Positions 31,401 through 42,539 of a stretch of DNA of 64,000 nt are shown here, in pieces (the stretch's first letter is position 1; every line of letters begins with the position of its first letter). This DNA is from Bolinopsis microptera (lineage: Eukaryota > Ctenophora > Tentaculata > Lobata > Bolinopsidae), in contig NC_087076.1 in the NCBI RefSeq assembly GCF_026151205.1, positions 7,974,902 to 8,038,901 on the forward strand, given 5' to 3'. Position numbers and translations under genes: made by a program. The notes beneath the pieces are model-generated. The model had not been told where the DNA came from, ran no database searches, and was given only the letters and a program-made list of their open reading frames with translations.

Positions 31401-33218
31401 TGACTGACCCAGTATTTAGTATTTACCTGTGTTGTACTGACTGACCCAGTATTTACCTGTGTTGTACTGACTGACCCAGTATTTACCTGTGTTGTACTGA
31501 CTGACCCAGTATTTACCTGTGTTGTACTGACTGACCCAGTATTTACCTGTGTTGTACTGACTGACCCAGTATTTACCTGAGTTGTACTGACTGACCCAGT
31601 ATTTACCTGTGTTGTACTGACTGACCCAGTATTTACCTGTGTTGTACTGACTGACCCAGTATTTACCTGTGTTGTACTGACTGACCCAGTATTTACCTGT
31701 GTTGTACTGACTGACCCAGTATTTACCTGTGTTGTACTGACTGACCCAGTATTTACCTGTGTTGTACTGACTGACCCAGTATTTACCTGTGTTGTACTGA
31801 CTGACCCAGTATTTACCTGTGTTGTACTGACTGACCCAGTATTTACCTGTGTTGTACTGACTGACCCAGTATTTACCTGTGTTGTACTGACTGACCCAGT
31901 ATTTACCTGTGTTGTACTGACTGACCCAGTATTTACCTGTGTTGTACTGACTGACCCAGTATTTACCTGTGTTGTACTGACTGACCCAGTATTTACCTGT
32001 GTTGTACTGACTGACCCAGTATTTACCTGTGTTGTACTGACTGACCCAGTATTTACCTGTGTTGTACTGACTGACCCAGTATTTACCTGTGTTGTACTGA
32101 CTGACCCAGTATTTACCTGTGTTGTACTGACTGACCCAGTATTTACCTGTGTTGTACTGACTGACCCAGTATTTACCTGTGTTGTACTGACTGACCCACT
32201 CCTTCATAGCACCCTCCATCTTGTGACAGTGTGTTTTGTACATCTTCTCCATTTCCGGGAGGAGCTGTCTCTTGAGACACTCTCTGTAAGTCTTTACTAG
32301 CTCTTCACACGCGTATTGCTCCACCGGCAGGGAATTGTTCAGAGATGTCTGAATAGTAACTTTTAAAGCGGGTAATATTCATCATAGTCAGAATTATGAA
32401 CAGCGATAAGAGGTAATGTTGTTATAATGGAAAGTAGAATATAATGGGTAGAGTAAGGAATCCAACCTTGTTCTGGAAACTTTTCAGAAGTTCACTCTCG
32501 TAACACTCTTTCAACACAGACGCACCCGCCTCAAAATTCTTCTTTAGAGCTTTCTTTGAATCATTCTGTCTCTTCTGAATATCTGATAATAAAAAATTAT
32601 ATTATTAAGGATTCCGGATTGTCCACATATTACGTAAGTGCCTCAGGGGAAAGGGTTTGGAAAAGCTTTCAATTGCTTGAAATTACACTACAAAATATTT
32701 AAAACAATAGTACTAGAAGTACTCCAATTTGATAATGTTAGATTAAATATCTAAATCATGTTACGTAATATACGTTGTAACAATTTGTTAAAAAAACTTT
32801 CATCAACCGTTACCTTTCATATTTTTCTTTAACGTCTTAGTACAGTCGCTCTTGACATCCTCTATTTTCGATTTTAAACGGGAATTTTTACAAGCACTGT
32901 CAAATTTAGCAATCAGATCTTCTTTTTCTCTTATAGCGTAACCCCGTGAACTGCTGCTGATGATATCATTGATTGCATTCTCCCGATCTCGGTTATTGTT
33001 GAAACTTGATATAGTTTTCACTAAATTTTGAAGGCTTTGTAAATCAGTCTTTTTGGTGAGAACATAACCCTGAAATAGACGAAATAATAGAACAGCATTC
33101 AAATTAGGTCATATTCAAAAAACCTGCCACAGTCCCACAAAGCACGACCAATTGCAGATTATTAATAATTAGAAATTACCTCAGGGACAGAAACAGAAAC
33201 TCTACCACTTCCTGACAT
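28407..33218 (-). CDS. EDC4/Ge-1 C-terminal-domain protein (left arm)
   Basis: Eight exons: 33218-33180, 33069-32814, 32582-32467, 32348-32177, 29827-29689, 29367-29253, 28944-28741, 28565-28407, all in phase. The N-terminal half is helical and charged. The C-terminal half matches the Ge-1 C-terminal domain: EQIVAECLGRQDFQQALNNA (human HILQLLQQGHLNQAFQQALTA), then VDDVFGDVLPEQPILLALLNQL and LEIKSSYLVETVLALDLADQ. EDC4 is the mRNA decapping scaffold of P-bodies. Human EDC4 has an N-terminal WD40 domain and Ser-rich linker; this gene starts at MSGSGRVSVSVPE just after an acceptor-like AG and has neither. Exon 4 ends in a donor array of about 69 copies; exon 7 has four tandem acceptors. Confidence 0.85.
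28945..29090 (-). repeat. 46-bp tandem array copying acceptor of EDC4-like exon 7 (left)
   Basis: Four acceptors (exon starts 28944, 28990, 29036, 29082) spaced 46 bp apart, each TTTCAG or TTCCAG followed by GCGCTAGTAGC-like exon bases. 46 is not a multiple of three, so only the nearest acceptor, or one three units away, keeps the frame. The right arm has three copies. Confidence 0.9.
30104..32196 (-). repeat. 30-bp tandem array copying the donor of EDC4-like exon 4 (left, about 69 copies)
   Basis: Each unit on the minus strand reads CAACACAG|GTAAATAC then TGGGTCAGTCAGTA. The first donor (32177) joins exon 5 in frame. Later donors would add 10 residues per unit (KYWVSQYNTG), always in frame except across four units that carry a 7-bp insertion (agtattt at about 30645, 30890, 31200, 31415). 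The unit also contains CAGTCAG, a possible acceptor. The right arm has only nine copies. Confidence 0.95.
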
Positions 33219-33588
33219 TGACACTATTCTCCTGCATTGCAATAGATTAGTAACAATTCAATACTCTAAAAATAGGAAAGCTTGTATTATAAATATCTGG
33301 ATCGTTGCCTTCCTAAAACCAACATATTATAAAAATTAGTGCCTATTTTTCAAGGCTTATAATAAAATCATTTTTTAAAGTGCTAATTTGCTCAAAAAAC
33401 GATTGACCATGTGGATTTGCAATCCAAATGTGAAAATAGAATATTAAATATTTTAATAGTTATATCATGATAACTTCAAATCAAATATCATAAATTGTAT
33501 TGTTCAACCAAAAATTAAAAATTCAAGTAGTATTCATTTAAAAGAACACTGCACTGTCATTCAGCCTGACAGCAGATCAAAATAATAT

Positions 33589-34542
33589 TCACCGAGGAGG
33601 CAATGCCCACATTGACATACTTTTTTCTCCCTCATGTTTCTCTGGGTTTTTCTCCCCCTTAGTTATCCACAAATTAATTTGTCCAGATATATCACCAGTA
33701 AGAAGTTGGTACCTAGAAGGATGCACTGACAGAGTTTGAGATAGTGCAGGAAGCTCTAATGTCTGTTTCACTTCTCCTCCGATTAAGTCCCAGATAAAAA
33801 CTTTAGATTTTTCACAGACACTGAGTATAGCACTGTCATCATACCATGAAACAGCTTGGAGTTGCAGTTTGGTGTGAACATGTCCAGTGTAATCATTCAA
33901 CAGTTGACCACTTGTTTTATCAATTAATCTGACAGTATTGTCAGTTGAATTTACTATGACTGATTGGTTATCATTGGAAAAACAAACATTTGTTATTGAT
34001 TCACCTACAAAATCCTCATGAAGTTTTCCCATTCGAATATCATATATTCTTATACGGCCATCAACTGAGCCAACTGTTATTTCGTCATCTGTGATATCAA
34101 TACTTGTGATAGAATCTTTTGCATCATCTAATATTTGAACAGCTTCATAAGATCTTGATTTAAGGTCCATGATCCTAACTGTGGAATCATTTCCACCAGA
34201 TAACAGCATGTTTGATGATTTGTTAAACTTGACACAATTCACAACTGAGTCATGCCCTCGGAACCTTCTTAGTATAGTACCACTGGCCACATCCCAATAG
34301 AAAGCGCACCTATCTGCGCTGGCTGAACCAAGATTACAGTTATCATGGGAAGAAACGACATCACGAACACTTTGTCCATGGCCATTGTACACCTTCAACT
34401 TGACCCCATCTAGGGGATTCCATAAAATGATAGTCTTGTCATCTCCAGCAGACGAGCAATATTCACCATTTGAATTGTAGTTAACCTGATTTACTGGACC
34501 TTGGTGACCTTTTATTGTCGCTGCAGGCTTGTTCTTTAACAT
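33589..34542 (-). CDS. WDR83: WDR83/MORG1-like WD40 protein (left arm)
   Basis: Single coding exon of 317 codons, seven WD40 repeats filling the whole protein. Start MLKNKPAATIKGHQGPVNQV; conserved points shared with human WDR83 are GSVDGRIRIYDIRMGKLHEDFVG, DNTVRLIDKTSGQLL and YTGHV. MORG1 scaffolds ERK-pathway components and is also found with the spliceosome; role here inferred from family. An acceptor-like TTTTTTAG lies just before the ATG. The EDC4-like gene follows 370 bp downstream on the same strand. It differs from the right-arm copy at residue 10 (Ile against Leu). Confidence 0.92.
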   Translation of the reverse strand: MLKNKPAATIKGHQGPVNQVNYNSNGEYCSSAGDDKTIILWNPLDGVKLKVYNGHGQSVRDVVSSHDNCNLGSASADRCAFYWDVASGTILRRFRGHDSVVNCVKFNKSSNMLLSGGNDSTVRIMDLKSRSYEAVQILDDAKDSITSIDITDDEITVGSVDGRIRIYDIRMGKLHEDFVGESITNVCFSNDNQSVIVNSTDNTVRLIDKTSGQLLNDYTGHVHTKLQLQAVSWYDDSAILSVCEKSKVFIWDLIGGEVKQTLELPALSQTLSVHPSRYQLLTGDISGQINLWITKGEKNPEKHEGEKSMSMWALPPR

Positions 34543-34699
34543 CCCTAAAAAACAATGATTAATTAATCAACAGCTAGAGCTCGAATTATTCGAAACCAAA
34601 GATAAAGGTATTTAATCAAATATTTTCTTGTCCCAGGGAGCCACCACACCTTTAATACACAATTTACATCATGAATTACATCATGAACTCTGAAAGTTA

Positions 34700-35430
34700 A
34701 TGATCCAGCATACCTGATATGATATCAAAGCATAAATCTGAGAACAAGGGATTTTTAGTCACACACCCAAACATTTAAGTTAGATGTTTACTATGGATTC
34801 AATTATTTGAAGTTTCATATTGATAGTGTGGAAATGCTAATTAACAGGGGAATCATGAGTATTTTTGAGACTTCTCAGATTCAAAAATTCTCAAAAATAG
34901 AAATTCAGCACGGATTTTTCATTTTCTCAAAAATTGTCCACTCAAAAATAGTGATAAACCAAATCATTCTTCATATCAAGGCAATGTGATCCAATTGAGT
35001 TAAGAATCAATTTTTGAGAATGATTTTTTCGCCTCTCCTGGAAATTTTTCTCAAAAATATTCAAAAATAATTTTTGAGAATGAGAATTTAGCCATTTTCG
35101 TCAGGACTCTCAAAAATACTCATTAAATGCGCCAAACAAGGAATACATTTCCCAACAAACACTCCCAATGTATTTATTGTAAGAATAATATACAGATAAT
35201 TTCAGCAATTTTTCTAAAATAAAACCAACTTGAATCGATGTATTATTGAATGCTTATCACTGATTCCGAATCACCCCACATTACATAGGATTAAAATACT
35301 CCCCTGGAAAGATATCGGCGAATAATTGTCTCGATCACGTGATATGACCATAATATAAGGAAGTTGGTATAATTTCTCGTTAGAATTAGGGTTTTAAGCA
35401 TATGTTGACCGACGATGTCAGTCCTTTGCA
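34700..35430. other. Left-arm-specific AT-rich stretch
   Basis: Upstream of WDR83 and not matched in the right arm. It contains many copies of tctcaaaaat / atttttgaga on both strands (34850-35120). No gene is seen. Confidence 0.5.
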
Positions 35431-35590
35431 GCTCGGCGTGGCCCAGTGGTGCATTGCGCTACAAGTATAATAGCATATGTTTGATCAGTTTACTTTGTGA
35501 TCCCAGGCCAATAGTGTTTATAATTGAAGCTAATAACAGGCTGAGCACCGCCTAATAAGCTTCAGTTAGGGGTTGGGATTACGGTTTTTA
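35430..35590 (+). mobile_element. tRNA-like SINE copy
   Basis: gctcggcgtggcccagtggt has a good pol III A-box (TGGCNNAGTGG), followed about 55 bp later by a weak B-box region (tttgtgatccc). Related sequences with ggcccagta...catcgcgctacaa occur at about 38178-38270 (-), 55108-55231 (-), 55775-55820 (+) and 56105-56135 (+). Confidence 0.5.
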
Positions 35591-36210
35591 ATAGTTATTA
35601 AACCCATTGACCATGCAGTCTTACTGGAAAAGCTAATGAAAGACTATGGAATTACTGGAAGTGCACTAAGGTAAGGCAATGGATAAAGTCCTACCTTGAG
35701 AAAAGACACTTTTGTGTGAAGATTGATGATAATCTTTCTTCTTTCTTGGAGCTTTTGTTTGGAGTTCCCCAGGGCCTTAGGGCCTATTCTTTTCATCCTC
35801 TATATCAAAGCTCTCCAGAAAATTGCGGCTAAATATGGTCTTGATATACAGCTCTATGCAGATAAATCCCAACTGTACATCTCATTTCAACAAAACCATG
35901 TGGTACAGTTCACTGATGTCCGAGACAGAACCAACAAATGTCTTGCAGAGATAAAAGCATGGATAGTGAACAATTTCATGAAACTGAACGAAACAAAGAC
36001 AGAACTAATGGTGTTAGGAAAGAGCCATGTTAGAAGGAAGTGTGAACTCAGTGTCAGACTGCAATTTGAAAGCACCGAAATTCTACCTACGGAGTGCAAA
36101 GGAGACAGCTGGAAGAGTCTAAGTGTTAAATTTGATGAAACTTTAAATATGGAAATACAGATCAATAATGTGAAAAGGAAATGTAGCTGGACAATGATGA
36201 ACCTAAGAAC

Positions 36211-36968
36211 TATTTTTTTTTTTTTTATTATGGAAAAGAATATTCAAACAATATACACATAATATAGCAATGGCCAATTGGCTGACTATAAGGTCATGGC
36301 CTGAACAAACAATTTTTTTTAAATAGTCAAGTGATGCTAAAGCAGAGCACAAATGTGTAATAAGTTAATAGATTAAAAAACTGATTCATGTGATGCATTC
36401 GCAGAGCACAGATAAAAATACTGATTCAATGATTAAAATTATAGCTGTGAGTGTCAATAAATTACTGTGTCGTAAAAAAAGGAACGATGCACACGTGATC
36501 TGAGATACCAATATCTCAATATCAAAAGGATAGTGTCTAGAAACATTCATAGTCCATGGTGGCAGGTATCAAGTTAAACGAAGTTACACTGACTGGCAAT
36601 GTATACGATTGCCGTCTCCCTCTCTCACCCCTGACCGCTATCAGGGTGCTCCTGAGGATTGAGAATCTAATCCTGGTGCGCATGTAACACATAATAGCCG
36701 CATAGTCTTCTCCTCTCTTCTGGGATAGTTTTTCAGCGAGTCTCTTGTGGTATCTTGTGGCTTGTGGACCCCATCCGCCATTTGTTGAGTATATAAGTGG
36801 AGTAAAGGTGCCTTTTTCCACCTGGATGATTCTGTTGTTGTACTTTTTCATTTTCCTCATTTCATGAGCTTTATAGATCTGTTCCATATCTTTTTTGTCA
36901 TATGTGGGTGACCAAGAACTATTGGTCGTTACCTGGACGAAGGCATTAAAGTGATGTCGGTGAAACAA
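36211..36968 (-). pseudogene. RLE-type retrotransposon 3' fragment, inserted in the CR1-like element
   Basis: Minus-strand ORF 36968-36537 with YNNRIIQVEKGTFTPLIYST and RTRIRFSILRSTLIAVRG, the same family C-terminus as at 17288-17569. The run of 14 T at 36211 is its poly(A) tail. The interruption splits the CR1-like RT. Confidence 0.75.
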
Positions 36969-37144
36969 CTGGTTATATTTAAGTTAGATTACTGTAATTC
37001 TCTGTACATGAATCTACCCAAGACCAGATTAAACGAACTTAGATCCATCCTTAATGGGACAGTTTGTTTCATCTATAACATAAAAGACAGAACCACGGAC
37101 TTGGTTCCCTTCTATGAGAAGGCTTACATACTACACAAATCAGT

Positions 37145-37874
37145 AGTAGTAGTAAAAGTGTAAAATATAAAATTATTCAAACAATATACACATAATTATA
37201 ATTGTCACAATGACCCTATATAAAAACAACCCTTCAAAAAATCAATATATTCCCTATCTCAAATACCTTAGTTCCCAAAAATTTGTGTGCCATTATATTG
37301 AGCACAATTTATTTGAGCCCGAAAAATTTGGGCAGAAAATTTGAACTCATTTGGGCGACCGAAAATTTGGGCACAAATTCTTCGAAAAATTAACGATTTT
37401 CCACTAAAATTTCAGTTAGATATTTGCCTTAGTTCATTATTATTCCTTATTGTTCCAGTCATTTTGCTTTCAATTTTAAGCAGAATTAGAAAACTAAAAT
37501 TTCAAATATTATTTCACTTGGATATGAAGAAAAAGCCATCTTTCTATAGATTTCAGGGCCACAGGCCAAATGCCAAAAGTTTGGTTAGCAAAAATTTAGC
37601 GGACGGAAAAGATTTATGCAATTAATTTGGTCTGCAAAAAATTTGGGCGAGAGGCCCGCTCAAATTTTTTGTCGCCCAAATTTTTGGGAATTAAGGTATT
37701 GGGAGAAACATTTGAATATTAACCTTGGCCTTGTGGCTCCAAATTCAAATCTAAACTATTTATATCAATAAAGTTCTTTCTCGCACCTCTGTCCCCCCGT
37801 AGAGAAATCACTGCTGTTCTTAGGATACATAAGGAAGCGCCTTCGTTTCGAAATCCTAAGAACAACAGTGATTT
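37145..37874 (-). mobile_element. Second RLE-type retrotransposon 3' fragment with 16-bp TSD
   Basis: Flanked by tactacacaaatcagt at 37129-37144 and 37875-37890. It shares attcaaacaatatacacataat with the end of the 36.2-kb copy, and its coding tail (37719-37850) ends CILRTAVISLRGDRGARKN. Long duplication and 5' truncation are typical of target-primed reverse transcription. Confidence 0.8.
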
Positions 37875-38650
37875 TACTACACAAATCAGTTCACGGTACT
37901 GCACCTGGTTACCTCAAAGCATTACTGGATGTGGATGTAGTGGATACAGAACTTTAAAACACCGTGACCAGGTCGAAGAGACAGGATGACCATTTCATGC
38001 TCAAGATACCGCAAAGAATAAAAAGTGGAAAGTTGATGATATACTTTTCTCAAGCCATGCACCGGTTGCAATGAACTTTCGATCTTCTGCTGATGTTGAG
38101 ATGCATTACTGATACCAACTGTTTCAAACGAATTCCTGTCCTTTGATCGGCTGAATTGTGTCACATGCAGCTTGGACAATTGTAGCGCGATGCGTTACTG
38201 GGCCGCGCCGCGCATCCAATAACAAATAATGCTTCTCGCAACCTTCGTTAGATCGGCGAGATGCGAATAATTCACATTGTCAATTAACTTGGACATCCGG
38301 CCAATGGAATGCGTCAGGCGCGTACAACCAGTGTACTTAATATAATGTCGCGCGCGAGCTCAAACAGGCTGTTAAAAAGCCTTTATAGCGAGCTATAATA
38401 AATAATAAAGTAATAAGCCTGCCAGCCGGTAAGGTTTTCTGGGTGCTTCACGCACGAAAAAGTCAAATGAAGAGCAAAGAAGTATACAATGTGTATTACT
38501 AATGGGCTGACCCGGCTTGATTGACGATTTTGATCCTTTGAAAAGGCAGAACAATGTTTTGCAAACTACAAAGGTAGAATTATTATTGATATTTCGATCG
38601 CGCGGCACATCTAATCGGTGCATTTAATTTGAAGCGGCAATGTAGTAGTA

Positions 38651-39503
38651 TAGAGGCTCTTACGGGCATTGTCTGCTCGATACGCTAGGGACCCCAGATA
38701 CACCTTACTAGACGTATTTTTGACCGTAGAATCGATTAAAAGTAGTTTAAAGATGATTGGACTGACTTTTTGGGGGTAAAATTGCAAAAAACCGATCTTT
38801 GGGCAAAAAATAGGCCAAAAAACCATGTTTTTTGATATTTTGAACAAGTCAATTTTGTTGGCATGTCGGCAAAACTTGCATGGAGATAGCTAAAACACAG
38901 CCGCACAAGATGATATAAAAATTTGAAAAATCCCTCTTTTTTTTGGGGGTAAAAATCCAAAAAAGTGGTGAAAATTTTGACTTTTTTGCTTGAAGTTTAA
39001 ATAATTTTTTGCAGTTGTATTAAATCAACCCAAAAATAGTCACATCGTGTTTGCCTAAATTTTTCCTTTCCGAGAAGTACCCACTTCATATACTTTATCG
39101 AAGTTTGAATATTGTCACTCCGCAAGCGTTTTGCCAAATTTTCGACGCGCACTACGCGCAAAAGCATTTAGTTGTTATCAATTGGCACCTGCGCGTTCAT
39201 CATAAATTTCAAACAGCTTTAACTCAGCGAGATTATGTCCGTTCTAGCTCATATTTTCACACCAAATAGAAAATAATGTGATCTTATTCCTGACAAAATA
39301 TGAATATAATTACTTTATTTGCCTTAGAGTAATAGACTGTCAAAGTTTAAAACGCGCATTGGTATAGCACGTGACTAATAAGGCCAAATTTATACTTCTT
39401 AACACATTATTGATCCTTAAGCATCATACTATTGTGTCCAATTAGCGGTTAGGTCTCTAAACTTGTAGCAGAAAACACGTCTTTTTGCCCGTAAGAGCCT
39501 CTA
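38651..39503. mobile_element. 853-bp element with perfect 18-bp TIRs, left arm only
   Basis: Ends TAGAGGCTCTTACGGGCA at 38651-38668 and its exact reverse complement at 39486-39503. No transposase ORF. Interior AT-rich with a few GC-rich (cgcgc) patches. Confidence 0.75.
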
Positions 39504-40207
39504 CTAATGAGCAAAGTCCGATAAAACCCGGCGCGCGCGCTATTTTTCGTTTCAGCATTTGGCCTCCGGCCGGCCATATTTTAAAAAAAAGTTAATTATG
39601 AATTAGCTTGCTAATCTATTTAATTCTATTTAATTCTATTTAATTCTATTTAATTCTCTCAATACAATGCGTGAAGCTTGAAAAGAGATTTTATTAATTC
39701 GCACTCGCCAGCGCGCTATTATACGTGACATGACTTTAATGCCGTAATTTCATTGGTCACCTTCATAACGCGCATGTTTAATTGTCACAACACAGTTGTT
39801 TAAACACAATTTGTCTACCGCGCGCGTGCAATAAACTCAATTTAAGCTTTGATTTGTGACCGAAATGGGCAATGATATGTTTTACGCAACGCATGTTAAT
39901 TAGCTAATTGAATTTTCGGCACCAGGTTGCATATTATTTATAGTTATATAAATCTTCCCAATCTTCTCAAACACAAGGATATATTTTGTGAACTTGGCTA
40001 GTATATATGAAACATTTGATATGGCATGGAGTTGTAGAGGGAGTTATGTGCCTCGCCGGGCTAAAGTAGTGGATGACCTTGCTGTACGGCAAGTTAAACA
40101 AGGATCTGAAACTACTAGGTTCCGTACAGACTCAACTCTGCACCCGTGTCAATATGTTCATAATATGCAAGCCTCTTGATTTATATACTCGACTACTCGA
40201 GTGTCAC

Positions 40208-42090
40208 TGTAAGGAACCTCGAAATTCTATATTAATTTCAATCTTCCTTTAAAAGAGTTAAATGACTTAGGCTTATAGTTAATAACCATTTCCATAGAAG
40301 ATAGATAGTAAATTTGTTAACAATAGAAGTATACCAGAAATGGAATATACTGTGACGTTTAATTAACAAAAGGATACTTTCTGTGATAAAACTATCAAAT
40401 CATTCGACACGGCTGATGAGTTACCACGGACTAATGGAGGGGTTAATCCTCGCGTGACGAGGAATGATTAGCAGCGGAGTTTAAACAATGAGGAGCAATA
40501 CCGATCATGATGAGCAATCTCGATCTTGATGAACAATACTGGCGTTCCTTAAAAAAGGCTGGAACGGCAGACTCTGGGAAATTCAGGGAGATATAACGGA
40601 GAACGATCGAAGGACCGATGTCTTTCTCGGGTCAGTGCAGTCTTATAAGTTTGTTTCAGAGCAGTGCTTATAACAGAGTCCAGAATGCCGGTTCCATCCG
40701 GATGCTTTAATCTTTCCAGTCATAAGTATTCCAGTAAGTTCCTTGCCTTGATTTAATGTGAGCCTTTCATATTAGTATTTTGTTTCGTATAAAAGAGTTT
40801 GACGTGATTTTTATATCTATATTGTTTATAGTGTCTATTCCCGTTTCCAATATCCATTTAAATTCTATACGACACACTGAAGATTAATTCTATTCAGGTT
40901 GCTCTGAACCGACACATCGTGTAGTTTACCGGGCAAGTCTTCCATTCCATAATCTAAAGAACCGTGACTAAGTTTCCGGGTAGAAGTAAGCTAACGCGAC
41001 GATAAGATTCCCGATCTCCCTCTCACTTGAAGGACCATTATATATGGATTGAAGTTGTTCTTGAGGTAAAATCCTTTTCCATTAGTTTTTACATATTATT
41101 ATTAAGTAGGTTTAAGAATATAGTTGGTAATTGTAGTTTCGTGCTCTCAAAATTATATACATTGTACAAACTTCCGTTTCCGTTCCCAGGTCAATAGACC
41201 CGAATCTTCCTACTCAGAACGTGCTGCCTTTGCCGATACCTGCTAGATTAATTGATTCTCCGTCGTCAACCGAGGTAATTAGTTCAGTTATAACGTCCGC
41301 ATAAAATAAGTAGTTGTCTTAAATAGTAAATTTATTAAGTATTATATTATTGTTTATCGAGTAAGACGTGTGCAGGTTTAAAAGTAGATTTCCTGTTGGT
41401 TACGTAATAAATTGTTTCTATTGCCATAGTTAAAAGATATTGCTTTCAGACCATTCGTGACAGTCAAACTGTTGACGGTGAGACTCAGTCAAAGACGCGT
41501 GATATTCCAGCCCTCCTACACTATTTCTTAGAGAGAGACTTATCAAAAGGTGATTGCACCCACATAGACTTAGAGACCAAGATAGTTCCTTTAAATAGGT
41601 TATGAGAAGAGGTTCTACCGTGTCAATTAATTAGTATAGCACAAAAAGGTTACTTCCATTGTTATATAAACATCTTTCAATTTAGGAAGGTTTTCGCTCA
41701 TTAATTATATTACCATTAGTCGTTCTAAATTTTGTTCTATATTGTCGTTTCAATTTGTGTCAATCCACCAAAATTGAAAGTCTGAATTATAATCACTAAC
41801 CGCACTAAATTAAATAAGAAGTAACATGAAACTCTGAATTCTAGCAAAACTATAATTTCCATTAAAAAAAAGTTTTAAGACGCTCAATCGTGGGTTCAGA
41901 ACCTTCCGAGACGGACTCTCTTGATATAACCGGGGCCTCCCATGTATAGTTCTAGCCAAGTCAAAAGGAGCTCTAAATAAATAATTTCTTGGAGGAAATA
42001 AAGTACTACATATCATGGACATGGGAGAGGTGATTATTACCCGGTACTTTCAACTAACATCTGACTAAATTGGTACCGTGGTTAATAACA
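40208..42090. mobile_element. LTR-like insertion (probable solo LTR) with 5-bp TSD, left arm only
   Basis: 1883 bp beginning TGTAAGGAACC and ending GTTAATAACA (TG...CA), flanked by gtcac at 40203-40207 and 42091-42095. The right arm (reverse complement around 55295-55310) reads straight through gag-tgtcac-atatttt with one copy of gtcac, i.e. the empty site. No coding region and no second terminal repeat inside, so a solo LTR is the simplest reading. Confidence 0.85.
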
Positions 42091-42539
42091 GTCACATATT
42101 TTATGTCAATTAATTATATTAATTATGTCACAAAAATGTTATCTGGTCCGGTTCAGACCGGTTCTTGTACCATACCAGCATGTTTGAAGAATTAAAACAC
42201 AATTTTATGACAATGAGCTGTTATAATAAAATTAACAAAATGTAAAGATATTTTTGATTGCAAAATAACAATAAATGAGTTAAGTCGGTCATTTTTAATA
42301 TATGCCCTACAGTTGATGAAATAAATACAAAATAAAGACCAAACAAAACCATTAACAAAATATCGCTGATCGCCTTAAAAGTGATGAAATAACTGCAGTT
42401 TTTAAATAAAACTCAAAAAGTCTTTAAATACAATTATATATAAAAAATATCGGAAGCAATTAACTGACCAATACCATTAATCATTATATTTTGATACCTC
42501 AGATCCTGTAATTATTCGATTTTTCTCAAACCTATCACA

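Larger units (their letters stand above)
35590..38179 (+). pseudogene. CR1/L2/jockey-like non-LTR retrotransposon remnant, interrupted twice
   Basis: RT motifs in order on the plus strand: DHAVLLEKLM, LFGVPQG, GPILFILYIKAL, LYADKSQLYISF (catalytic YADD is YADK, so inactive), FMKLNETKTELMVLG, then KLDYCNSLYMNLPKTRLNEL after one insertion and LLHKSVHGTAPGYL after a second. The last part (37.95-38.18 kb) also survives in the right arm at 55.82-56.0 kb. Confidence 0.8.

Noticed and set aside
30104-32196. CRISPR-like array (30-bp repeats)
   Set aside because: Head-to-tail units without unique spacers, in a eukaryotic intron; an ordinary minisatellite containing a splice donor.
33589-34542. WD40 gene as the missing N-terminus of EDC4
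   Set aside because: The sequence follows WDR83/MORG1 along its whole length and ends with its own stop, so it is a separate gene.
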